35,796 nucleotides of DNA from contig CABYSX010000012.1 in NCBI GenBank assembly GCA_902521795.1, positions 1 through 35,796 on the forward strand. Direction: 5' to 3'. Under the pieces are notes generated by a model that ran no database searches, was not told the origin of the DNA, and worked only from the letters and a program-made list of their open reading frames with translations. The position numbers and the translations under genes are program-made. This document shows positions 1-10,241 of the stretch, piece after piece; the stretch's first letter is position 1; each line of letters starts with the position of its first letter. The stretch is from an uncultured Alphaproteobacteria bacterium. GTDB lineage: Bacteria; Pseudomonadota; Alphaproteobacteria; HIMB59.

Positions 1-162
1 AATAAAAAATTAAATATAAATTTAAAAAATACATCTGATATTTACAAAAAAATTGATCAATTAATTAGAAGGCCCGACATCATAAATCAAATTCAAAAAA
101 ATAAAAATTTATTGATTAATAAAAATTCGAACCAAAGTATTTTTAAGATTTTGACTAATTAA
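1..162 (+). CDS. C-terminal end of an unidentified protein (5' part outside window)
   Basis: Frame 1 is open from the first base to a TAA at 160-162 and encodes the last 53 residues of a protein that begins upstream. The tail is Lys/Asn/Ile-rich, with a central IRRPDIINQIQ-like amphipathic stretch. That is too little for a family call. The neighbours are polysaccharide genes, so a sugar-modifying enzyme or glycosyltransferase is a reasonable guess but only a guess. Its 3' end overlaps by 8 bp the convergent deacetylase gene that ends at 155, the same dense packing seen across the window. Confidence 0.5.
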   Translation, partial: NKKLNINLKNTSDIYKKIDQLIRRPDIINQIQKNKNLLINKNSNQSIFKILTN

Positions 163-841
163 ATAAATTGTTTATCGAAAATGCCTCTGCGTAATTAGTT
201 CCAATTTGTGCCCCCCTGTATTGAGCACTTATATCAATAAACTTTTTAGATCTCATATGAGGAAATTTTCTATTCTCATATCTAAATTTACCTATTGCCC
301 TCTTTTTTGCTTCAATATCTTCTTTCAATAAGATGCTAAAAAAATTTGGATCAAATTGATTAGGTCTATTAAAAGATGTGCTACTTAAAGTTTCACAAGA
401 AAATAAATCAATAAGTAAGCCATCTAATTGTCTAGTAGCAAGCAAAGCTGCTTCAAAGCAATATTTGTGATCTATATTTGTACAATATTTATGGTGAGTA
501 AAAACAGCATCAGGATTATAGTCTTTTAAAATTTTCTTAAAAAATTTGGCTAAATTTAGTAATGGTTCAGAGTCAAATGCATTGTCTTTAAAATCCCCAA
601 TTAAAACATTATTTTTTTTTATTCCCAAAATAGAGCAAGCCTCTTTTAGATCTTTAATATGATTTTCGCTTTCCGATTTCCTTGGAATAGACCTGCTAGA
701 TAACCCTTTTGAAGCAATAACAATTTTTACATCAATATTGAACCTTCTCATTTTGTGAATCGTTCCCCCAGCGGATAATGTTTCATCGTCTGGATGAGCA
801 AAAAAATATAATACTTTTTTATAACTAAATTTATTTTTCAA
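155..841 (-). CDS. PIG-L / LmbE-family zinc-dependent deacetylase
   Basis: A 228-residue protein of the PIG-L (LmbE) family, metal-dependent enzymes that remove an acyl group from N-acetylated amino sugars or related conjugates. The signature AHPDDE is at residues 15-20, giving the first His/Asp zinc ligands, and a THHKYCTNIDH segment in the middle provides the later His. Length fits the family (about 220-270). The start is TTG at 841, supported by an AAAGG ribosome site about six bases upstream and by HPDDE lying at its usual distance from the N-terminus. It is divergent from the FkbM methyltransferase gene and lies in a polysaccharide region, so a de-N-acetylase acting on a surface sugar is likely; the exact substrate is not readable. 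Confidence 0.85.
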   Translation of the reverse strand: MKNKFSYKKVLYFFAHPDDETLSAGGTIHKMRRFNIDVKIVIASKGLSSRSIPRKSESENHIKDLKEACSILGIKKNNVLIGDFKDNAFDSEPLLNLAKFFKKILKDYNPDAVFTHHKYCTNIDHKYCFEAALLATRQLDGLLIDLFSCETLSSTSFNRPNQFDPNFFSILLKEDIEAKKRAIGKFRYENRKFPHMRSKKFIDISAQYRGAQIGTNYAEAFSINNLFN

Positions 842-925
842 ATTTTACCTTTTAAAAAATTTTAATAAATTTAGTCTAATTAATTAATTTTTAAAGTATA
901 AAAATATAAGGTTAAGTTTCAATAA

Positions 926-1873
926 ATGATAAGTAAATTAAAGCTTTATTTAAGGATTATAATTGACTCAATTAGAATTTATTTACTCAAAGAGGAAATA
1001 GGAAAAAAGAGGTATATATATTTAAAGGAATTATATTTATGGAATTTATTTAAATTAAATAGAGTTATTCTTAAAAAATTTAAATATCAATACGAAATAA
1101 CAATTAATAAAATAGGTGAAGTAATTTTAAATGAAAATAATGTAAAAATATCAATTAACCGAGATAATTTACAACTACTTCACAGAAATTCACCTGATAA
1201 TCTTTTTTATAGTGATATGCTTATAAAAAATTTAAAATTTTTTGAAACGAAAAATAATTTAAATATAAAAAATATTATAGACCTAGGTTCAAATATTGGG
1301 ACTATGACATTTAATTTAGCACAAGAATATCCTAATTCAAAAATTGTATCTATCGAGGGGTCTCAAGATAATTTTAATGTACTCAAAAAAAATTATGAAA
1401 TACAACAAATTAATTTAGAAAATGTTTTTTTAGAAAATTTAATAATAGGACCAAAAAATAAAGAAATTTATTTTTCAGAGGGTTTGGGAGAAAAATCTCA
1501 AATTGTAAGTAAAGATATTAAAAATTTCGACACTATATCTGGAATAAAAAAAAATAAAATTTATAAAAATGTTGTCGAATTAGAGGATGTGATTAATAAA
1601 TATAATATGGATAGAATTGACTTCTTGAAAGTAGATATAGAAGGCTCTGAGATATATTTATTTAATTCAATTTTTAAAATAAAGCCAAAAGTTATAGTTA
1701 TGGAATATAATTTTCAAAAAATAGATTTAAAAGATCAACTCATTTTTTTTAAAAAACTAATAGATCTAAATTATGAATTTTTTGAAGAAAAACATCTCAA
1801 TAAAATAGGTAATATTGAAGAATTTCTCATACAAAATAAAAAAGTAGATATTTGGGTAGTAAGGAAAAATTGA
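926..1873 (+). CDS. FkbM-family SAM-dependent methyltransferase
   Basis: A 315-residue FkbM-type methyltransferase. The SAM-binding motif I is IIDLGSNIGT (about residues 117-126), followed by an acidic loop (SIEGSQDN), and the family's second signature, DFLKVDIEGSE, lies near residue 240. FkbM-family enzymes O-methylate sugars and other small molecules and are common in bacterial surface-glycan clusters. The first 110 residues are a poorly conserved, basic, helical region. The 3' end overlaps the next glycosyltransferase gene (TTGA at 1870-1873, or more if its earlier TTG is used), so the two are probably translated together. The acceptor sugar cannot be deduced. Confidence 0.85.
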   Translation: MISKLKLYLRIIIDSIRIYLLKEEIGKKRYIYLKELYLWNLFKLNRVILKKFKYQYEITINKIGEVILNENNVKISINRDNLQLLHRNSPDNLFYSDMLIKNLKFFETKNNLNIKNIIDLGSNIGTMTFNLAQEYPNSKIVSIEGSQDNFNVLKKNYEIQQINLENVFLENLIIGPKNKEIYFSEGLGEKSQIVSKDIKNFDTISGIKKNKIYKNVVELEDVINKYNMDRIDFLKVDIEGSEIYLFNSIFKIKPKVIVMEYNFQKIDLKDQLIFFKKLIDLNYEFFEEKHLNKIGNIEEFLIQNKKVDIWVVRKN

Positions 1874-2982
1874 AAAAAAAGAAGAATATACTTTATGTCT
1901 ACACTGGTGGTAGGAGTGCCAGAAATAACAAGTATCGTCCAAAAGAGTTTTTTTATGGATATCATGAATTAAAGAAAAATAAGCATTTATCAGTAGATTT
2001 TATTGAGATTGATAATCTTTTTGACAAAAAAGATTATTTTTCTTTGAATACTCTCTTCTTTAAAATTAAAGATACTTTTTTTTTAAAATATTATGGAATT
2101 GGTTTTAGGACTCATCAACTAATAAAGCACCGTGGCCTTTTAAAGAAATATGATGTGATTATTGGTACTAATGACTCTATTTCATTAGGATTAATGGAAA
2201 TAAAAAAAAAATTTAAACATCAATATAAAATTATATATTTGAATATGGGACTAACGAATAATATTAATATTTTAAAGAAAAAAAGAAAAAAATTCTTATT
2301 TATAAAAAAGTACTTTGAGTCAAGATTTAAACTATTTCATAAAGTTTTATCCGTGGGAAAAAATGAAACAATATTTTTTAAAAGAATTTTTAAAAAACAT
2401 AAAAACATTTTTCAATATATAGGTTTTTGTATAGATACTCAATTTTGGAAAAAATTAAGTCAAAAAAAAATTAAACATTTCCTATTCGTTGGATCTGAAA
2501 TTAATAGAGATTTTTCAATGGCATTTAAAATTGCTAAAATAAATCCTAAATATAATTTTGTATTTGTTACAAATTTTAGATATAAAAATAATTTACCAAA
2601 TCTAAAAGTTTATAATGGCTCTTTTAAGAGACCTGCCATATCAGATAGTTTACTATTAAAATTATATAATCAGGCTTATTGTGTATTTTTACCAATTAAA
2701 TCTGAAACTACATTACCTTCAGGTCAAAGTGTAGCTATGCAAGCTATGTCTACAAAATGTCCAGTTGTGATAAGTAACTATCATGGGTTATGGGATAAGG
2801 ATGTACTCAGAAATAAAAAAAATGTTTATATTGTTAAAAATAGCGTGTCTGAATTTTCCAAAGCATTGTTAAAAACAGTTCATTACGATGAAACAATCAA
2901 GATTAGAAATAAGGCAAGAGAAACTATGATCAGATTATATTCATTAGATTTATTTGCAAAAAAACTCTTAAAATATTTTTAG
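1870..2982 (+). CDS. Glycosyltransferase, GT4-like (GT-B fold)
   Basis: The open frame can begin at TTG 1852, but I prefer TTG 1870: AAGGA at 1861-1865 is well placed for it and it shares TTGA with the stop of the preceding methyltransferase gene. That gives 370 residues. The N-terminal half has a Rossmann-like opening (NILYVYTGG). The C-terminal half resembles the donor-binding domain of GT4 glycosyltransferases: FLFVGSEINRD, then a DSLLLKLYNQA segment and FLPIKSETTLPSGQSVAMQAM, which takes the place of the usual P-x-x-x-E-x-F-G-x-x-x-x-E-A-M region. The match is divergent, so the family call is moderate. It probably transfers a sugar during assembly of the surface polysaccharide served by the neighbouring nucleotide-sugar genes. 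Confidence 0.7.
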   Translation: MKKKKNILYVYTGGRSARNNKYRPKEFFYGYHELKKNKHLSVDFIEIDNLFDKKDYFSLNTLFFKIKDTFFLKYYGIGFRTHQLIKHRGLLKKYDVIIGTNDSISLGLMEIKKKFKHQYKIIYLNMGLTNNINILKKKRKKFLFIKKYFESRFKLFHKVLSVGKNETIFFKRIFKKHKNIFQYIGFCIDTQFWKKLSQKKIKHFLFVGSEINRDFSMAFKIAKINPKYNFVFVTNFRYKNNLPNLKVYNGSFKRPAISDSLLLKLYNQAYCVFLPIKSETTLPSGQSVAMQAMSTKCPVVISNYHGLWDKDVLRNKKNVYIVKNSVSEFSKALLKTVHYDETIKIRNKARETMIRLYSLDLFAKKLLKYF

Positions 2983-3006
2983 TGTATTTTATCAAATAAA
3001 GGTAAT

Positions 3007-4071
3007 ATGTTTCAGTTAATGGCTAAGACTGTTAAACAAAAAAAAGCAATAATAACAGGCATAACTGGTCAAGATGGATCTTATCTAGCAGAATTATTAA
3101 TTAAGAAGGGCTATCAAGTTCACGGACTTATAAGAAGAGCATCAATCATTAAAACTGATAGAATAGATCATATTTTCAATAATCCTAAAATCTTTAATAA
3201 AACTTTTTTTCTACATTATGGAGATATGACTGATGATATTTCAATTAATAGCTTAATTTATAAAATTAGACCTGATGAAATATACAACTTAGCAGCTCAA
3301 AGCCATGTAAAAGTTAGTTTTGAATTACCAATGTATACTGCTAATGCTGATGCACTAGGAACACTAAGAATTCTTGAGTCTGTAAAAAGCCTTAGATTAA
3401 ACACAAAAGTTTATCAAGCATCTACATCTGAAATATATGGAAACTCATCAAAAGTAAAACTTGATGAAAATTCTGTATTTAGACCAGTAAGCCCCTATGG
3501 TATTGCTAAACTTTATTCATTTGAAATAATTAGAGCTTACAGAAAAGCTTATAATATGTTTGCTTGTAACGGAATTCTATTTAATCATGAAAGTCCAAGA
3601 AGAGGAGAGACATTTGTTACAAGAAAAATCACTAAAGGTCTAGCTAATTACGTACATAAGCAAGAGTCTTTTTTATTAGGTAATTTAAATGCATACAGAG
3701 ATTGGGGTCATGCTAAAGAATATGTCGATGCTATGTGGAAAATGATGCAATTAAAAAAACCTATAGATTTAGTCATATCAACAGGTAAAAGTTATTCGGT
3801 AAGGGACTTCCTTGTTGAGGCTATGAAAATATTAGAAATAAATTTTATTGAAATAAAAAATAGAAAAGAAACAAAATTTATTGATAAAAAAAATAATCAA
3901 CTTATTTGTAAAACTGATAAAAGATATGAAAGACCTAATGAGGTAAATTATTTACTTGGTAACTCTAATCTTGCATTTAAGAGGATTAAATGGAAACCAA
4001 AAGTGACTTTCAAAGAATTAGTTAAAGAAATGGTAAATTTTGATTTAATTAATGTTAAAAAAGAAAAATAA
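3007..4071 (+). CDS. gmd: GDP-mannose 4,6-dehydratase
   Basis: Converts GDP-D-mannose to GDP-4-keto-6-deoxy-D-mannose, the entry to GDP-fucose, GDP-colitose, GDP-rhamnose and GDP-perosamine. The 354-residue short-chain dehydrogenase-fold protein has the NADP-binding GITGQDG (residues 18-24), the family-typical HGLIRRAS, the catalytic STSEIYG (T140, E142) and YGIAK (Y164, K168), and the substrate-site segment FNHESPRRGETFVTRK. The spacing matches E. coli GMD exactly with an offset of eight. ATG 3007 follows AAAGGT; ATG 3019 is a possible alternative. It overlaps the next gene by 20 bp, so enzymes two and three of the same pathway are co-translated. Confidence 0.95.
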   Translation: MFQLMAKTVKQKKAIITGITGQDGSYLAELLIKKGYQVHGLIRRASIIKTDRIDHIFNNPKIFNKTFFLHYGDMTDDISINSLIYKIRPDEIYNLAAQSHVKVSFELPMYTANADALGTLRILESVKSLRLNTKVYQASTSEIYGNSSKVKLDENSVFRPVSPYGIAKLYSFEIIRAYRKAYNMFACNGILFNHESPRRGETFVTRKITKGLANYVHKQESFLLGNLNAYRDWGHAKEYVDAMWKMMQLKKPIDLVISTGKSYSVRDFLVEAMKILEINFIEIKNRKETKFIDKKNNQLICKTDKRYERPNEVNYLLGNSNLAFKRIKWKPKVTFKELVKEMVNFDLINVKKEK

Positions 4072-4999
4072 CAATAAAATAGTCTTGATAACTGGTGGTT
4101 CGGGGATGGTTGGAAGAAACCTTAAGTTTTCCTTGAAAATGAATAATGTAAAGTATCTTTCACCTAGTAGTAAAGTTTTAAATCTTTCGCATATAAAAAG
4201 TATAGAGACTTTTTTTAAAAAAAATGAATTTGACTATATTGTTCATTGTGCAGGTTTAGTTGGTGGCATAGAAAAAAATATAATAAATCAATTAGCTTTC
4301 TATCAAGAAAACTTAGAAATTGGTTATAATTTAGTTAATACAGCTAATAAATTTAAAATTAAAAATTTAATAAATCTCGGCTCATCATGTATGTATCCAA
4401 GTATTTTTAAAAGAAGCTTTAAAGAAAAAGACTTGATGAGTGGGCCAATAGAAGAAACTAATTATGGATATGCACTAGCTAAAATAAATATTGCATTATT
4501 TATCAAACTTATAAGAGAAAAAAATAATATAAATTACTCAACGATTATTCCACCAAACTTATATGGGTATCACGATAATTTTAATCCTAGTAGTTCTCAC
4601 CTAATTCAAAGCATCATAACAAAGTGCATTGATTGTCAAAAAAAAAGGAAAAAAAATATTACAATTTGGGGGACTGGAAAAGCTAAAAGAGAATTCTTAT
4701 TTACAAGCGATCTTACTGATTTTATCTCAAAGGTTATTAAAAATGATTTAAAATTGCCTATACTACTTAATGTTGGATATGGAGAGGATTTTTACATTAA
4801 AGAGTATTATGATTTTGTACAACAGTGCTTAGGAACTAGATTTAAATATAAATTTGATAAAAAAAAACCAGACGGTGTTTTTAGAAAATTAATTGACTCA
4901 AGCGTAGCCAAAACTAAATTTAATTGGATACCTAAAACAGATATAAAAATGGGAATTTCCAAAATAATAGATTTTTACAAAAAAAATTATGACATATAA
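4052..4999 (+). CDS. fcl: GDP-4-keto-6-deoxymannose epimerase/reductase family (GDP-L-fucose synthase or ColC-like)
   Basis: A 315-residue extended short-chain dehydrogenase with GGSGMVGRN (15-23) for NADP binding. The GDP-fucose synthase catalytic set is present with a constant +4 offset from E. coli: S111, C113, Y140, K144 and H183, within NLGSSCMYP, NYGYALAK and NLYGYHDNF...SSSH. The classical product is GDP-L-fucose. However, the same fold includes ColC, which epimerises C5 and reduces C4 of GDP-4-keto-3,6-dideoxymannose to give GDP-L-colitose, and the next gene encodes a ColD-like dehydratase. I therefore cannot choose between fucose and colitose from sequence alone. It overlaps gmd by 20 bp and the downstream gene by 11 bp. 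Confidence 0.88.
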   Translation: MLKKKNNNKIVLITGGSGMVGRNLKFSLKMNNVKYLSPSSKVLNLSHIKSIETFFKKNEFDYIVHCAGLVGGIEKNIINQLAFYQENLEIGYNLVNTANKFKIKNLINLGSSCMYPSIFKRSFKEKDLMSGPIEETNYGYALAKINIALFIKLIREKNNINYSTIIPPNLYGYHDNFNPSSSHLIQSIITKCIDCQKKRKKNITIWGTGKAKREFLFTSDLTDFISKVIKNDLKLPILLNVGYGEDFYIKEYYDFVQQCLGTRFKYKFDKKKPDGVFRKLIDSSVAKTKFNWIPKTDIKMGISKIIDFYKKNYDI

Positions 5000-6167
5000 A
5001 TTAGTTGAAAATACTATCGGCATATCAGAGAAAAAGGCTTTAAAAAAACTTATAAGTGAGGAGAAGCAGTTAACTTATAGTAGTAATGTAAAAAAACTCG
5101 AAAACAAAATTGCTAAGATACACAAAAGAAAATACTGCATTATGGTAAATTCTGGATCATCTGCGAATTTATTAGGAATTTCATCAGCAATTTACAGTAA
5201 AAATATAAAAATTAATAAAAATGATGAAGTCATTGTTCCTACACTATCTTGGAGCACTACTTACGCACCTTTGATACAATATGGTCTTAAATTAAGATTT
5301 GTAGATATTAAAATTAGTACTTTAAATATAGATGAGGATCTAATTGAAAAAGCTATCACTAAAAAAACTAAAGCAATTTTTTGTGTAAACATTTTAGGTA
5401 AATGTTGCAACTATGACAAAATAATTAAAATAGCAAAAAGAAATAATCTTTATTTATTTGAAGATAATTGTGAGTCATTTGGATCAATACATAAAAATAG
5501 AATTAGTGGGACATTTGGTTTATTTTCATCTCTCTCATCCTATTTTTCTCATCATATAAACACAATTGAAGGAGGTTATCTTTTGACAGATAATTTTGAA
5601 TTATATTGCAATGCACTTTCAATAAGATCTCATGGCTGGATAAGAGAGCAACCAAAAAATAGTCATTTATTAAAAAGTAAAATTAATAATCATATTAAAC
5701 AATTTAGATTTTTTTTACCTGGCTATAACTTAAGACCAACAGAAATAAGTGCAACAATTGGACTTATTCAATTAAAAAGAATTGATAAATTTTTAAAAAA
5801 TAGAAGATATAATGCTAAGTTCTTTTATAATCTTTTTAAAAATGAAAATTTTGTTTCTCAAGAGTATAACAAGGATGATAGTTTTTTTGGATTTACTATT
5901 ATTATTAAAAATAAACTTTATCCAAATTTATTAGAAATAATAAAACAAATAAATAAGAAAAAAATAGAGACTAGACCTATTATTTCTGGAAATATATTAA
6001 AAAATAAAATGCTCAAGTATGCAAAATACTCAGTTTACAAAAATCCGAGAAATGCAGAGTTTATAGAGAAATTTGGTTTTATGATTGGAAATAGATCAAC
6101 TATTTTGAATAAAAATGAAAAAGAAAAATTAATGGAATTATCAAATATTTTGAATAGTTATTCTTGA
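4989..6167 (+). CDS. PLP-dependent sugar 3-dehydratase, ColD-like (catalytic Lys replaced by His)
   Basis: A 392-residue member of the DegT/DnrJ/EryC1/StrS fold. PLP-site residues are visible (NSGSSANL, EDNCESFG with D159), but the lysine that normally forms the Schiff base is replaced: FSHHINTIEGG puts a histidine at 188. ColD, the GDP-4-keto-6-deoxymannose 3-dehydratase of colitose synthesis, also has His188 and is about 388 residues. The FLPGYNLRPTE segment also resembles ColD more than the iron-sulfur RfbH enzymes. With gmd and an epimerase/reductase directly upstream and overlapping, the expected product is GDP-4-keto-3,6-dideoxymannose. Start ATG 4989 overlaps the preceding gene by 11 bp. 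It ends overlapping the convergent channel gene by 10 bp. Confidence 0.82.
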   Translation: MTYKLVENTIGISEKKALKKLISEEKQLTYSSNVKKLENKIAKIHKRKYCIMVNSGSSANLLGISSAIYSKNIKINKNDEVIVPTLSWSTTYAPLIQYGLKLRFVDIKISTLNIDEDLIEKAITKKTKAIFCVNILGKCCNYDKIIKIAKRNNLYLFEDNCESFGSIHKNRISGTFGLFSSLSSYFSHHINTIEGGYLLTDNFELYCNALSIRSHGWIREQPKNSHLLKSKINNHIKQFRFFLPGYNLRPTEISATIGLIQLKRIDKFLKNRRYNAKFFYNLFKNENFVSQEYNKDDSFFGFTIIIKNKLYPNLLEIIKQINKKKIETRPIISGNILKNKMLKYAKYSVYKNPRNAEFIEKFGFMIGNRSTILNKNEKEKLMELSNILNSYS

Positions 6168-7255
6168 TTTTTTTCTATATATATTGATTGACTCGGAAAA
6201 GCAAAATTTAAACCAATTTTTTCAACTGAGTCTTTGATTTTTTTTGCAAGATCCTCTTTTGTTAATAAATATTTTTCCCAATCATTTGTTGAAGTAAAAC
6301 AGTATACAAGAATATCAATTGAACTATCGTTAAACTTATCTAGCCTCACAAAACATTTATAGTTTTCGTTCACTATGAATGTTTCACTTCGTTCAATATA
6401 AGAGGAAATTTCTTTAGTAAATTTTTTTATTTGTTCAATCTTTGCACTATACTCTAAACCAATTATCCAATTTATCCTCCTAAAATTTCTATTTGAATAA
6501 TTTAAAATGGGAGCTTCAGCAAAAATATAATTAGGAATTGTTATAGGTGTTGAGTCAAATTTTCTAATTAATGTAGATCTAAAACCGATATGTTCAACTG
6601 TACCTTGAGTATAACCAGGTAAGTTAATTACGTCTCCAATATGAAATCTTTTCTCCAATAAAATCATTATACCGGAAATAAGATTCTTAAATAAATCTTG
6701 GGCTCCTAAAGCTACTGCTACGCCGAATAAACCAAGACCAGCGATAACTGGACCTATTTTTATACCCCAAACCTCTAATACAGCAACGACACCCAAAAAA
6801 ATAATCAAATACTTGATAGACCTTATTAACCATAAAACTAATGCCTTTGTTAATAAAACTTCGAGTTTTAACATTAGTTTTGAAAATAATATTAATGACT
6901 GATGAATTAACCAAAATACAAATATTGTTGCTAAAGTGTTATTAATTTTTTGAAAATATAAACCCAAAGTTGACTCAATATCGATATATAAAGTAATTGT
7001 AAGACTTACTAAAACAATTGGTAAAAGTTTAAATGGTGGAATGAGAGCTTCGTATAATTTGTCGTCAATTTTATTTCCAGTTTTAAAAATAATTTTTTTT
7101 AGCTTATTAACAACTAATTTTGCAAATATACTTCTAATCAATAAGGCAAAAATAAAAGATAATAAAATTATACAAATATTTAATAGGCTCATACCAAAAA
7201 CTCCATTATCTAATATTAACGATATTTGAAATATAAAACTCTCAACTAATTTCAT
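6158..7255 (-). CDS. MscS-family mechanosensitive ion channel
   Basis: A 365-residue inner-membrane channel of the MscS family, opened by membrane tension to release solutes during hypo-osmotic shock. About five hydrophobic segments precede the pore helix region, whose Gly/Ala pattern (GLGLFGVAVALGAQDLFKNL) is the family hallmark. It is followed by the beta domain (FHIGDVINLPGYTQGTVEHIGFRST, here interrupted for length) and a soluble C-terminal domain with TITIPN. It is longer than E. coli MscS (286), nearer the YnaI/YbdG-size members. It begins two bases after the stop of the upstream sugar-dehydratase gene, so the two are likely one transcript despite unrelated roles. Confidence 0.93.
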   Translation of the reverse strand: MKLVESFIFQISLILDNGVFGMSLLNICIILLSFIFALLIRSIFAKLVVNKLKKIIFKTGNKIDDKLYEALIPPFKLLPIVLVSLTITLYIDIESTLGLYFQKINNTLATIFVFWLIHQSLILFSKLMLKLEVLLTKALVLWLIRSIKYLIIFLGVVAVLEVWGIKIGPVIAGLGLFGVAVALGAQDLFKNLISGIMILLEKRFHIGDVINLPGYTQGTVEHIGFRSTLIRKFDSTPITIPNYIFAEAPILNYSNRNFRRINWIIGLEYSAKIEQIKKFTKEISSYIERSETFIVNENYKCFVRLDKFNDSSIDILVYCFTSTNDWEKYLLTKEDLAKKIKDSVEKIGLNFAFPSQSIYIEKNQE

Positions 7256-7257
7256 TT

Positions 7258-8460
7258 TTAATTTCTTGAGTCGATAAATTTTATTATTGATTGATGAAAG
7301 TGTTTAAACATAGATTTTGTCATTCCATGATGCACAGGTAATAAAACCCCATTTTTCATAACATTATCAGAATTTGGATATCCATTTTTGGAAACTCTTT
7401 TTTTTATATTTTTAAATGCAGGTTGTCGTAAAATATTTCCTGTGAAAACAACTCTTGTTTGAATATTGTTTTTTTCTAAAAAAATTTGGAGCTCTTTTCT
7501 TGTAAATTTATTATTTTTTTTTATTAATAATGGGTAAGCTAACCAGGCAGTGCTTGCTCTTTTATTTTCGCTAGGCGTTGTAAAGTATTTATTATATAAA
7601 TTAAAAAAACTAGTTTGTAATTTAAAATTTTGTTTTCGAACCTTAATGTAATTGTTTAAATTTTTAAGTTGTTCAAGACCAAATGCAGCTCCAATTTCAC
7701 TACCCTCGTAATTATAACCTATTTCCTCAAAAACAAATTTTTTATCATAATCAATGCCATCCAATTTAATATCAAACCTATTTTCAATTTTCTCACTATT
7801 TTCATCATATAAAGACGAGCTTCTGCCCCATGATCTCAATAATTTAGCCTTATTTTTTACTTTTTGATTGTTTAAACACAGAGCTCCTCCATTACCAGCA
7901 CAATTTATAATATGGGAGCCATAAAAACTTGTTATTGAAATATCACTATAGTAGCCAGTCGGTTTAGAATTGAGTTTTGCTCCAATAGTGTCAGCAGAGT
8001 CTTCTATTGTTACAAGATTATGTTTTTTTGCAATTTTGAATATTTTGTCCCACTCACAAATATTGCCCATTAGGTTAGGTGCTAGAATAGCAACTGTTTT
8101 TTTTGTAATCATTTGCTCTATTTTATTTACATCTATACAGTAAGTGTTTTTTTCTACATCAACAAAACTAGGAATTAAATTATTTTTTACAAGACAACCA
8201 ACTGAGGTCGAAAAAGTTAAAGCAGGTGTTATTACTTCAGAGCCTTTAGGAAAATTTAGTGACTCTAAAGCTAAATATAATGCTGATGAACCTGAATTCG
8301 TAAAAAGGCAATATTTTTTATTAAAAAGTTTAGCAATTTTAATTTCAAAGTTTCGAGTATTTTTTCCCATTTGTGTAGTTTTTTTTAAGCAATTTACTAC
8401 AGCTTTTATTTCATTTTTGCCATAAACAGTTTTAGCATATGAAATTTTTGGATGGATCAT
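7258..8460 (-). CDS. Second His-type sugar 3-dehydratase homologue (RfbH-like but lacking the Fe-S cysteines)
   Basis: With the start at ATG 8460 this is a 400-residue DegT/RfbH-fold protein. I reject the earlier TTG near 8535 because it lies inside the groEL terminator hairpin. The PLP-site motifs TNSGSSAL and EDSADTIG (D154) are present. The position of the Schiff-base lysine is histidine (FYGSHIINCAGNGG, H183), as in RfbH/E1 and ColD dehydratases. Downstream, GIDYDKKFVFEEIGYN matches the RfbH layout. Yet the cysteine cluster that binds the [2Fe-2S] centre in E1 (around WGRDCYC) is SSS here (about 214-216), and the usual Glu-Gly-Gly is Asn-Gly-Gly. A 3-deoxygenation-type reaction on a nucleotide sugar is likely; the substrate is unknown. 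Confidence 0.78.
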   Translation of the reverse strand: MIHPKISYAKTVYGKNEIKAVVNCLKKTTQMGKNTRNFEIKIAKLFNKKYCLFTNSGSSALYLALESLNFPKGSEVITPALTFSTSVGCLVKNNLIPSFVDVEKNTYCIDVNKIEQMITKKTVAILAPNLMGNICEWDKIFKIAKKHNLVTIEDSADTIGAKLNSKPTGYYSDISITSFYGSHIINCAGNGGALCLNNQKVKNKAKLLRSWGRSSSLYDENSEKIENRFDIKLDGIDYDKKFVFEEIGYNYEGSEIGAAFGLEQLKNLNNYIKVRKQNFKLQTSFFNLYNKYFTTPSENKRASTAWLAYPLLIKKNNKFTRKELQIFLEKNNIQTRVVFTGNILRQPAFKNIKKRVSKNGYPNSDNVMKNGVLLPVHHGMTKSMFKHFHQSIIKFIDSRN

Positions 8461-8520
8461 AATTTGTTTATAATAGAAAAAAAAAGAACATGATAGAGGT
8501 AATATTTTAAAACTTGTGAT

Positions 8521-8547
8521 AAAAAAAAGCCGCAAGATGCGGCTTTT
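8521..8547 (-). terminator. Rho-independent terminator of groESL
   Basis: Read on the minus strand, 20 bases after the groEL stop, the sequence forms a hairpin with a GC core (GCCGC at 8529-8533 pairing with GCGGC at 8539-8543), extended by four A:T pairs and a five-base loop, and followed by a run of eight T. It separates groESL from the downstream dehydratase-mscS pair. The apparent upstream start codon of that gene falls inside this structure. Confidence 0.9.
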
Positions 8548-8566
8548 AAAAAATTAAAAAAGATGT

Positions 8567-10237
<1,671 letters not shown>

Positions 10238-10241
10238 TCAA

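Noticed and set aside
1852-1869. Earlier TTG start (1852) of the glycosyltransferase gene
   Set aside because: TTG 1870 has a well-placed AAGGA and the TTGA overlap with the previous stop; the six extra residues add only charge.
8461-8535. N-terminal extension of the second sugar dehydratase from a TTG at 8535
   Set aside because: The TTG lies inside the groEL terminator hairpin and the extra 25 residues are not family-like; ATG 8460 leads directly into the conserved N-terminus.
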